Assembly: GCA_028673005.1 (NCBI GenBank) | Contig: CM054113.1 | Location: forward strand, 206,389,504-206,453,503 | DNA length: 64,000 nt | Direction: 5' to 3' | Source of the DNA: Tanypteryx hageni | Lineage: Eukaryota > Arthropoda > Insecta > Odonata > Petaluridae | Shown: positions 36,341 to 47,900 of the stretch, piece by piece | Position numbering within the stretch: the first letter of the stretch is position 1 | Layout of the letters: each line of letters starts with the position of its first letter | Notes under the pieces: model-generated | Databases searched by the model: none | What the model saw: only the letters and a program-made list of their open reading frames with translations | Told to the model about the DNA's origin: nothing | Position numbers and translations under genes: made by a program

Positions 36341-36414
36341 ATGGACTATTATCCGGTGAGTTTCCCTGCTAAATGGATTTGGGACGAAACAACGAAATCT
36401 TTAACTCTCAGAAA
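36341..36414 (+). CDS. PPP1R36: PPP1R36-like exon A (start exon, residues 1-25)
   Basis: Acceptor TTTCATTTCAG ends at 36338, leaving two bases before the ATG. Donor GTAAGT is at 36415; phase 2. An internal GTGAGT at 36356 also looks like a donor, but using it would remove the conserved W-x-W block. Confidence 0.75.
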
Positions 36415-37185
36415 GTAAGTTTTATTTTTATTCAATTTATCACGATTATTATATTCTCTGACACGATAACATTATGAATATTTTAATGAGATTTTTATAG
36501 CTTTACGAGAATTTATTTAAGAATAATGTCATCGGCTCATCGGCTATTTTGATGCATTCAGGACAGGTCCAGTGAAAATCAAAACTGCTAAGCGCCAACT
36601 TTCGTCCATAGCTTTCGAGAAACTCATGGCTAAGAGAGGCGGTCGTTATGCCCTAGTTGTCTCCCTGCGCATAAAATTTGACCGTTCAGCAGAACCGTCG
36701 AAATTGTCATATTTCCGTTTGAATTATCACCGACCAGCTCCAAAATCATCCATGCTTGACGTTGTTACGTTAGAAGACATAAAGAACGTTGCAATCTTTC
36801 AAGCAGGAGAGCTGCCTGATTACTTCCTCGATTTTTTCAATCAGCCACCAGTTAACAATCTTATTCGAGCCCTCATACTTTATTTTTATTTCTTTTTGCA
36901 GGTAAGTGAAAAGTTGTTGATTTTCCATTGATATTATCGGTAATAGCACCGATCCCACCGGCTACTAACTATTAGTGCGAAAATTTCTTAACTTGTTAAA
37001 AATAAATCAATTCTATCTAATATCTACTACTCGTATTGTAAACGTGTAATTAATCATTGCTATGTTTTATCTATTTGACTGCCGGAAGGAGATCTACCTT
37101 GTTCGTGAATGACTTTGGGCTGAAATGAAAATTGAATAATTGTCTCCCTCATGCTAGATGGCGTTATATATTATCAAATTAAAGG

Positions 37186-37239
<54 letters not shown>

Positions 37240-40200
37240 TTTACAACACAATTTAGCAGTATGAAACTAGGATCATAGCACAGATTGGGAAGGAACAGAG
37301 GATTAGACACAGCATTTTGTTAGTGAATGTTAACATTGTTTCTTTGTCTATTTCAAGGAAGCCTGCTTGCTTTTTAAGTTTAAAATTGCATTATTAAAAC
37401 TCCATGAAATGCCGTGATCAGGGTTAATTCCTCATTTTCGTAAAATATAAGTCCAGTTTAGTTTCGTCTCCATGAATATAATCAATTATTGTTTCAATTA
37501 CTGTCGCAGATATAGAGTGCTTCTATGATGTTCATTTCCCAACAGGTATCTCAAATAAGCTTTTATAAGCCATTTAGTGATAACCTTCAAAATATTTCCT
37601 TAAATGCAGCTGAAATGGTCTTCATCAACAAATTCCACTTCCCAACTTTTGACAGGGAACATTCCTCAACGTTTTCATTAAAAGTTAACAAATCAGATAT
37701 TTTTATAAAGCTTATAAAAATATGAAGTTCTGTGTAAAAATATTATGCTGTAAGCCTTCCTACGTTTAGGTAATTTTTAGTATATTTTTATCACTGTGAT
37801 GAATAATCCCCACAAATAGTTCCTGAAGTTGCTATTCTACAAACTTCTAGTCCATAGTTCCTCTCTTTAAATATCACTAGAAAATCTTTTTTATCGAGCA
37901 TCATATATGTGAAGTAGGATGGGAAATTTCATAGAGTATCTGCACTAATTTCACTTTCTCCCTTGTTGAAACGAAATAAAATATAGCTATCAGGCACAGT
38001 GGTGGAACAAGTAAGCCACGGACCCTGGGACAAGAAAAATTGGCAGGTCCCTCTTAACTAAGGAGACCAACAGTACTGATTTTTTCAGTATCGTACTGAT
38101 TTTGACGGCTTTGTACTCGTAATTTGTTTTTGCAAACTATTTCTGTCCTCATATATTAGAGCCATTACCATAGGCTTATCCATGTTATTGAATTTACTAA
38201 TGATAGCTGATCGGGCCTCTCAGAGGGATGCCCCAGACTAGTTCCGCCACTGATCAGGCGATCCTTTCGAAAAAATGGATTATCACCTGAACTGATATCG
38301 TAATTTAATTTGATTGCAAACACATCTAACACTATTAAAAAAGCTTATAAAGTCATGATAATGGCAGGAAAATAATTTCATTTTCGACACAATATTGTGG
38401 CAACTATAATGAAGCCAGTTAGGTTTTGCCATTCCATTTTGTCATACAGTAAAACCTGCCAAAGACGGAAATCTAAAATATAATCGTATCAGTGATAGCG
38501 TTTTTCATATGAATGTCTCTCTGTAAGGTGGAACCTGTGATATGCAGACGGAAAGGATTTTTCTGGTAGCTTGGGTCTTAATAAGTACATTTTAAACCTG
38601 TGAAAGACGTAAATAAAAAATTATTCTCTTTAAAGTGTGTCTTGAGGGCCTTAAATATCTTCAGTTTATTTGCCATTCTGCACAACACATGGGGTGTCAT
38701 GCCTCTTTTGTTTAGAAATGTCCGTTGTCCCATCTTAGAAGTTTGGATAATGGTTTTCAGCAGGGAGATGTCTCTGGATCGCTTCATTTCTTTATGTGCT
38801 GGCATCTCAGAACTAAGACAACTCTCCCTTTCTTGTTGCTTTTCCAATGCTATGAAACTGCCCTTACAAGAAGGGTTAGGTTGTAAGTGAGAAGTAACCA
38901 CGTCGTGGTTACCCAGGAGGTAGACTCTATTCGCCACCCGATTGTTCTAGCACACTCCTTCAAAAAATACAAAGAACACTGTTGTCTTCTACAAAGACTC
39001 TGCTTCGTTTTCATCTATTAAATGTACACGATTTACCAATCTTAAATATGAAATAAAGATTCGAACGTTTATTTCTCCTCCTCGAGTCGGTCAGAGTGGA
39101 CCTGCATGGTCATCTCTTCAAATTGTTGTTTCGTTTCCCCTTTGTGTATCTTTCCTTAGCAGTTGGTTTGTTTCATTCTTTATTAATTTCTGTTACAGCC
39201 AATATGCACTGCATTGCCTTTTGCTTATTAGACCTCAGTCGAAAAATTTCTTTAAAGATAAGTAGTCGAAAACTCTTATTTGAAAAATAGCACTCGCAGC
39301 GATTTCCACCTAATTCAGTACAGCGAATATAACCTGCCGGCATTTAATCTCAACTGGATTGAGGACTCTCTTCTGGGAAGTTAGATAAAACCAGGGTGCA
39401 AGGGTAAATGTAACTTTGGTGAGAATTATTGAAGTCCGAGTAATTTATAAAATGTGATTTCAGTCTCTTGTTGAAACCTGAAGTGTGTGCATTGTTGTCT
39501 AAAGAACTCTCCTTGCATGGTGTGATCATCCAAGTCTCTCTCAGTAGCTCTTTCAAGTTTCCAATAGACAGCAATCAACTGTATGTTTTAAAATGCTTTA
39601 AAATCAATGGACGAGGACAAGACTTGGTGGAATTCCATCATAAAGATATAATGTGGCATTGTTAAAATTAAAAGCAAAATACAAATTAAATCAACACAGT
39701 TTAATCACACTTCGACTTATTCAATATATATAAGAATGGCCGGTTTTGATGAATGTACAATTTTTAACTGAAGATTATTAATTTATAATAAATTTAGTAT
39801 TGTGGTTGCATGCAATTTCAAGTTTATGTTCTCATTTATTGTCTATATCAATTGTTTTTGTGAGGTTTTAGATTTTATTTTCACAGAGACTCACAAAACA
39901 TCTATTTTCTAATTAAATCCGCCAAAAAGAAAACGTGTAAATTATTTTAACCTTAGTCCTTACTTTGACATTTGACATAGAAAAAGTGGATATGCAGATG
40001 ATGATATATATGATCTTGAACAGGGTATTTCTATTCAGTTACATCTTTGATTTGAATATGGTTTGCCTGATGCATCTCTGCATCTTGGTCAAGGACCCAT
40101 CCATGTTACAGACACTTTTACCTCAGATAAAGACATTTTATAGGTGAATGTAGTGATAATAATTGAAGCAATAATGACTAAAAGAAATAAATGGCATCAA

Positions 40201-43200
40201 GATATCACACTCTTCAGTGATCTCCATTGCAACCCAGCATTATCAACTGTTAAAAAATAATATTTGATTGACTGCCAGGGCCACCAAGATTTTGTTGCCC
40301 TGTACAAAACTCTGGCTCTCTCGTATATTAAGACAGCCTTGATTTTGAGAACCTTTTGTTGACACTATTAGGCATAAACAACTTACCTAAATAAGCAGCT
40401 TTAGAAATATTCATCAATAAAAGTATACTATATTTATATAACAGAATAGAAACAAGTGATATAATTAAATATCTCCTGGAATGTAATTATATCAATTTCT
40501 ACAATTATAATCAGATATCCATCTATTGAACATAAATTTCATTATCTTGGAAAGAAGTAGAATAAAGTATCTTTTCATAGTTTTTGTAGGCTTTAGAATT
40601 GAAATATAATTAAGGTTATTATTCTGCATGTATTATAAAAAAATTGTTTCTATCTTGTCATATTTTCTCTTAATTTTCTTAAATCTAATAACACAATAAA
40701 TTATAAATTTCTTATTTCTTTATCTCATAATTTAATTACTTAGGGTTATGGTGAAATTCAAAAGTACTACAAAAATGTAAAAACATACCCTAAAATGGAG
40801 CACTCTGTGACTCCCCAATTAAGAAAGATTTTGGATGACTTAAATGATTTGAAAACTTTAGTAGCTCGAGAGTATGCTATTGTAATAATGTCAAAAGGAG
40901 ATATGCAGCAATTCCATCATCGCTTCTGTCATAAAGGCATGTTCAGTTGAAGATTTTTATTTTTATTTGATATAGAAAGCATATTGAATTTCATTTAATT
41001 CATCTAATAAATTTGATCTTTTTGGAAAAATTTACTACTTGCATTGGAATGTACCTAATTACTTCATTTGAATGTTAATGTTGTCCAAGTAAATTAAATT
41101 GTTGACTAAAATTCAATATTTCCTGCTCTATGAATAAATTAATCTTTTACTTATTTTTAGTTATTGTATCACTTAAATCTTATTTTTTGTTATTATGCCA
41201 TTATTGATTCAGGTGGAGCTAACAAGATTTATAGATCAAGTCAATCATTTTACATTCGAGATCAGTGGATTTATGAAAGTCTCTATCAAATGATGGCAAG
41301 GGTGGTTTGGATTGCAAATGAAAGGCACTCCCTCAACCTAATTGAGGTTATAGTTCATGGTTGTCATTTTTAATGTATTCAAAAATAACATTTTCTTAGG
41401 TTGATACAAATCATTGACAAAAAATCTATGAGTAATTCAGCTAAATTTTGTGGTGGCACACCCCAAAAGAGCAAGTGGACAGAAGATAAAGTATATCATA
41501 ATACAAAATCAATTTACATATTATAACAACATAAGGGCAATTAATTGAATTCTGGTGTCAAAAGAGCAAGTGTATCGTTATGCAAAATCAGTGTCTTATA
41601 TTTTAAATAGGTCTAGAACAGGGCAACCTTTTCTGCATAGTGGACCGCATTGGTGGCATTGAATCCTTCAGTTGGCCCCATTGGAAATTACCTAGAAGTT
41701 CTTAGGCACCATATGAAATCAAGTTAAAATTAGTTTTTTGAGTTAAAATTTCTATATTAAAAATCATGATGGAGTACAATCTTAGGAATACTTTTGAGAA
41801 AAGATAAAAATAACATTAAATAGACCTTATTTGAATTGGGAAATATTTACTATGTGGTCCCAATTTAAAGCTAGATATTTTAACAGATTTTCTAGATAAA
41901 AATAATATTTGTTAGATAAATCAAAAGAAAAAGTTTTAAAAACTATGAAACACTGGCAGTGGGCTGCATGAAGTTGCTTAATTAATGGGGTGCAGGTTGG
42001 GCACCCCTGGTCTGGAAGGTTAAATTTTAGGTGAGTAAATAATAAATTTATCAATGTTAAATATTGTTGGGATGATTTAATCCTTGCTCACAACACATTT
42101 CGGGTTAGGTCACAGGCATCCTCTGGAACTTTTCCAGGAGGGGTAGGGGGTACAGAGAGGGGGGGCAAGGGGATAGGCAAGCTCCCACAGTCAAGTTTGG
42201 TGGGCTTAATATTTTAGTGGTTTGTTTCAAGCATATTGCAGGGGGTTTCCCACCTGCTTGCCTGACCTCAGAAAAATGACCATGTTAATCCCCTGACCTA
42301 ACCAGACATCAATGGCTGTTTTCCCTTGACATAGGCCTGATCCAGAGGATACCAACTCCCCCCCTGTTCTCCCCCTAGCAGATGCCCATGGGTGAGGTGC
42401 TCAACTGATGCTTAATGACTTGCAATTTCTGAGTTGGGTCTGTCATTTTTGGGTGGGGTTCATTTGAAATTATCCCTCCAAATTCCCATCAAGAAACCAC
42501 ATTCTTATAATGGACCCCACCAGATAACAAACTCAGCCCAGGAATTCCAAGTCTTGTAACATCCAGTATAGCACTGAATGAGACAACCAATTTAACAGTA
42601 TGATATACATGCTTTTTTGAAACCAATAATTCAATTAAATTGTCATGTTGTAAAAATGTAATTCGTAAGTTGATTATACATTATGACATATTTGTTATTT
42701 TTCCCACTCCTTCTTTTGTCCACTTGCTCTTTTGTTCACTTTCTCATTTTGAATTGCTCATATGCTACTCTCTCTTTTAAGATACCATCATTTTATTTTT
42801 ATCATTTTTAAGTCATACAGCATAAATATTTCAGTTATTCAATTATGTTACTTAAAAATAGTTGCATGTACAGTTCCTGGATACATTAGAACAAATTAGC
42901 AAATAGAATTGACAAGCAGTGGAGTGCTCACAAGGATTAAATGTTCATTAACATTGATCTGATTCTTCTCGTTAGAATACTCCAATACATCTACAGAATT
43001 TTATATACAGCAGTCCCTTGCCAACCGCAGTTTTAAGTAGCCACATTTGAAAAACTGCATCTGGTTTTTCCAGCCTTAAGTATCTACAGTCTTCATAAAA
43101 CTGTTTCTAATTGGCAAATTTTACTAATATTAAAATTTGTTATTAATAAAGAAGCAATGTGATAACTAGTCTTTATCAGAAGGAGAGACATAGGAAAGAG

Positions 43201-44947
43201 AATTGCTAGCTACTGATAAGACTGAGTTAGTCAGAAGATTCAAAGAGTTTTATGAAAGTGTTGGTTTAAGTGTAAGTGTAAGGCCAGGCAGGCTGCATCA
43301 GCAGGGGCTGCTCTGCTGCTACATTATTAATGTACAGGACTTGTTTGTAACATAGCATCTTATTTTATATTTTTCTATAATAAACATGGTTTTTGAGGTA
43401 TAGTATACATATTTTTAACATTGAAGCATAAATTATAGGTAGGGTATGGATTTTTCAGATTAAAAAAATTTTATTTGGAGGGTAAATATCAGGTTTTATT
43501 ATTTTCCTTTTCATTCAGATTAAAACCAGGTATTGTGAACTTAAAGATTTTTTGAGGTTTTAAAAAAAGCTCAATCTTGGGTAATTTTTGGGTTTTATTA
43601 TTCTGTAATCTGGAAAAAATGATTTTTAAATAAAAATTTTGTTTAAAAATTTAAAAGTTTTATCAACAATCAAAACTTTTAATGTACCTTAAGTATGGTT
43701 GAGAGTGTGATATCTTGTGTTAAACGCCTCCAGGTGGAGAGGAACACCTCGCAGGCTGCACAAATATGTTGCTTCCCACTCAACTTCTTTCGAAAGCACA
43801 CCAGATATTAGTGAAATAACTTTCCTTTCGTAGTATTTTCAACTAACAGACTCTTGGGCTCTTTTTTCCTTAGCCTATCAAAGATCTAACAGTGACTAGC
43901 TAAGGCACATCCTTGACTATTCATGGCATGAACAAACCAAGGAGATTAAGATTCTGTTACAAAGTAAGCTTACGAATAAATTGTTTACAAAGAGAACAAG
44001 TGAAGATATAAAAATGAATTTTTATAATCGACTTTTATATAGTTAATACTTTAATATGGGCGTAAAAAGTTGCAAAAGTGCCTACCAGCTGTTGAGTGAT
44101 GCGGGGGTCTCTATATTTAACCTTTAATCTTTTTACAGTTGAGAGAATGGTAGACAGAAGTAGAGAACTCAGTGGCATACATAAGAATGTTTGGTATATA
44201 CGTAGTAAGAAGTTTGATAGTATCTTTTGTTTCATTAATGAAAATACTGACTTATCCATTCATATTGCTTAAAATCAATGAAAATATACTGCTAGTTCAG
44301 AGTAATTCAGCTTTAGATACTAGTAGGAGTGAAACTGTTGATCACCTATGAGGTTTTCAATAGCCTTTTCATAGGGAAAACTGTTTTCAGAATAATCTTA
44401 AATGAATAAAGATAAAATGTTTTTAAGATAAATAAAAATTTACTATCAATAATAATTATGATAAATAAAAACTTACAATTATTAGCAGAAATATCCCTTC
44501 AAAAAATGTAGGAATGCTCGTATTAATAAAAATCCACATTAAAATAAAGAGACTTGTATTACACCATGAACAGTAACAATAGTTTGTTTAATCTCATTGC
44601 TACGATGGACGCTTGTAATTTGTTCAGATTCACTGCAACAATATAAATACAGAAAAGGAAAGCTAAGGTTATATAGTACAAATAATGTGATAACTGTTGT
44701 AAAAATAATGAAATAATAAAAATAGACAACTAAAAAGGAAACAATTTAAATAAATAAATAAATATGAAATATGCCACTAATACATACTAAATATCTATCT
44801 TCCCACGTGAATTCATATTAACATTTATCGCAGCGTCAATGAATAGATCTGGTGGCCGAGGTGACTAAATCACTCGTCTTACGTGATGGTTATCTCAGGT
44901 GAGGTGGTTCAAGCCCTGCATGCAGCATTGGATTTTTTCAGATTAGA

Positions 44948-44986
<39 letters not shown>

Positions 44987-47900
44987 AAGTTGTAATAAAC
45001 AGATTGATCATGAACATCTCGGACTGCACTCAAGTGCTGAGGTGCCTACAAGTGCCAGAATAGAAATTTTGTGACCATTTCTAAAAAAAATTATTTAAAG
45101 AAAACTAATAATTTCAGGTTTTTTCGGGTTTTACCCAAAATTAAAAAAGGCTATCGGAGGGTAAGAATCTGGTAAAAATCAGGTAAAACAAAAAATCCAT
45201 ACCCTAATTATAGGGTATTAGGTATGTCTTACTTCCCCTAACCTCCATTTTCCCATAAATCTCACCAAATGCAGTTTTGCCCACCAGGTTGATTCAGGAA
45301 TGTAACCCCCATGGTTGGCAAGGTATATAATTTCTTTTTTGTCATTATCCTTTGAGTATATGCAATCATGACAGTGGCCTATTTATCATTCTTTTAAATA
45401 TTTTGTTATTTCAGTTTTCTCATATTATATTACTTATTATTTTATGAACAGTAGAACTCTGTTGAAAAAAGAACTTTGTTATTACTTTCTCCATATACTA
45501 AGTATAGAGAATGCATTGTTTTCATAAAAAAAATCGAATTCGAGATTTCAATGGAAATACATGTTTTAAGGTTCCCTGAACACGTTTTGACTATTTTCTC
45601 GATGATGTCTGTGTGTCTGTCTATCAGTCTGTCTGTATGTGATGGATTTTTGTGGGCGCTCTAACTTAAAAACTATTAATCAAGTCGACGCAAAATTTTA
45701 CATTTAAATGAAAGGATAACTGTATTATGAGTAAATTCCACAAAGTTGAGCCTGACCTCATTATTATATTTTATATTTAACGTTTTTATAAAAGTTAGTT
45801 GATCTGATTAGTTTTTGGTAAAAATCAGTCAACCGAAAGTGGGTGTTTACTCTTGTCACTTATCCGTTATTTTGAAATATTTGCTTTAATATTTGATAAA
45901 TGTAAAAATGTATTGGAATAAAGGTAGTAGGAAATTTTATTTTCTACAGCCTTTGTTTAATACATTTTCCATATAATGCATTGTTTAAGAGATATCTTAT
46001 ATTTTTAGCTGCCACCACCATGCCACCTACCGAAGACTATTTTTAACAATTGACGCTTAGTTACATCTTAGTAATGCTCCTTTTTCTTTTCTTAATTGTC
46101 AACCGGAAGTAAATATGGACAACGATCCCAGAGCTAACAACATGTAATTTGCCATATAAATATGGAGAAAGTCATGTGTTGCCCACATGTTTATTTTTCT
46201 TTGTAACCCCTCCTGTCTCCCTCTCCCCCCCCCTCATTTTATCCTATATATATGGAACGATTTATATCTTATCACCTGATGATGCTACGATCATAGTGAA
46301 ACAGGTCGTTTTTAAATTAAAAATTTGTGGAAATAACAAAGTTTTTTTCTCAATATGAGTAAATTCCACAGAGTTGAGCCTGACCTCATTACTGATATTA
46401 GTAGAACTCTGGTTATCCGAACTAACTGGGTCCAAGACAGGTCTGTGTAGTTGGATGAAAAAAAATATATATACAGTAAAGGGAGTATATGTATTTTTTA
46501 TGTTTACTTTAAAATAAATATTATGGTGCATTAATCAATAAAAATAAATAATATTAACTCAGAAATCAACAAAAATATTTGCATAGGAATGTATATAAAA
46601 TACAATGTGTTAAAATATAAAAAATAATTTATTTGAGATAAGAATTGAGTGACTGATAGCTGCTTTTTGGATAACTTGCATTTTCACTGCTAAATCAATC
46701 TTTTCAAAAAAAGCAGTTGAACAGAGTCAATCAGCCAACATATAAAAGAATTTTCTAAGATAATGACTTTCTAAAAGCCATTTAACCATTCTATAATGTA
46801 CAATGGAAAGAACTTTAAAATTTGCAGTGGAAACTACCAAGTGTTTTCCTTTTTACAACATTGCTTTGAGTTGCACAGGTTAGAAAGAAAAATTTTGTAA
46901 CAAAAAGCATTAGCAACTTTTTCTGGTGCATCAGGATGAGCCATTATTGACATTAGAATAGGCAGTGTTATTTGAATGAGAGAATTTACAAAGCCAACTT
47001 TGTCATCAAAGTGACAGCAGCAAGGCAATATATCAACTTTTGATGAGAGAAAAATTGATTGCTGATATTAAGAAACATGTAGCGATTTAAAATTTTATCC
47101 AGATAATTGGACATCCAGATAAGCAGAGTTCTACTGTATTTGCTTTTTGTTTTAATATTTTTTAAAACCTTTTTCTCTATTATTCGTTACTGTTTCACTG
47201 GTCAGGGATATCTAATACACTGTCTTCCCTGTAGCCATATGCCTAATATAAAAAATACATCCAAACACTTGTCTTAGCTAGAAAAGAATTTGTAATGTAA
47301 AGGCCATGCTCCACTGGTAATATTCCATTAGGTATAATCTGCTTGACCAACTGTCAGGATCTGCCATATTGGGCTTGTTAATTGATTTTGGAATGTATTT
47401 CTATAAAGTAGATGAATTATGCTATCTTTCTTGCATAATATCTCATTCTGTATCTATTAAAATGTTCATGCTCTATAAATTCCATAGATTATAGACAGTA
47501 AATAAGGATGATTAGCTAAAAAACATTGTTGTGAGATTGCAAGCCATATTTTCCTTTTGCTTTTCAGCACGGATAATTTAATCCCTCTAAAAGCCAAAAT
47601 GATTGTTTAATTTTTACCATGAGATATTTATTCACTAAATTTGGCCTAAAATCATTATAAATATCATGCATAATTTTGAAGGACTTTTTTCAGCTATAAT
47701 ATTTCTTCTTAAAATTTTTCAATAAAACGTTTGATACAGATAAAATTATGTAGCATATTAATTGCTTTAAATATCAAATAATAAGTTTATAAATACCGAA
47801 AAAATATTATTTACTCAATCCAGAAAGATAAATTTTATATCATTTAGTCATGCAATTGGAAACCCAAATTTATGTATAAATTATTGGAATATCATCTGCA

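Larger units (their letters stand above)
41467..42740. mobile_element. Element with CAAAAGAGCAAGTGGAC inverted ends (about 1.27 kb)
   Basis: AAAAGAGCAAGTGGACAGAA at about 41467 reappears inverted near 42710-42732 (TTTGTCCACTTGCTCTTTTG). The first 22 bases match almost perfectly, and weaker similarity extends further inwards. A third, direct partial copy occurs at about 41561. The interior is non-coding and hosts a hAT MITE and an inverted-repeat hairpin. The superfamily is unknown. Confidence 0.5.
43006..45328. mobile_element. pogo/Tigger-type non-autonomous element, interrupted
   Basis: The left end CAGCAGTCCCTTGCCAACC at 43008 follows TA, and GGTTGGCAAGG near 45313-45323 is its inverted counterpart. 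CAGCAGTCCCTNGCCAACC-type ends with a TA target are typical of pogo/Tigger elements. With the inner insertion removed, it is only about 550 bases. The right end appears slightly truncated. Confidence 0.6.

Noticed and set aside
22131..36414. Splicing the 22131-22198 exon to the PPP1R36-like start exon as its coding first exon
   Set aside because: The phases conflict: the join reads into a stop within about ten codons. It could only serve as an upstream ORF.
44846..44920. A functional Ser/Leu tRNA gene
   Set aside because: The acceptor stem does not pair and the T-stem is mismatched. It continues into a SINE body.
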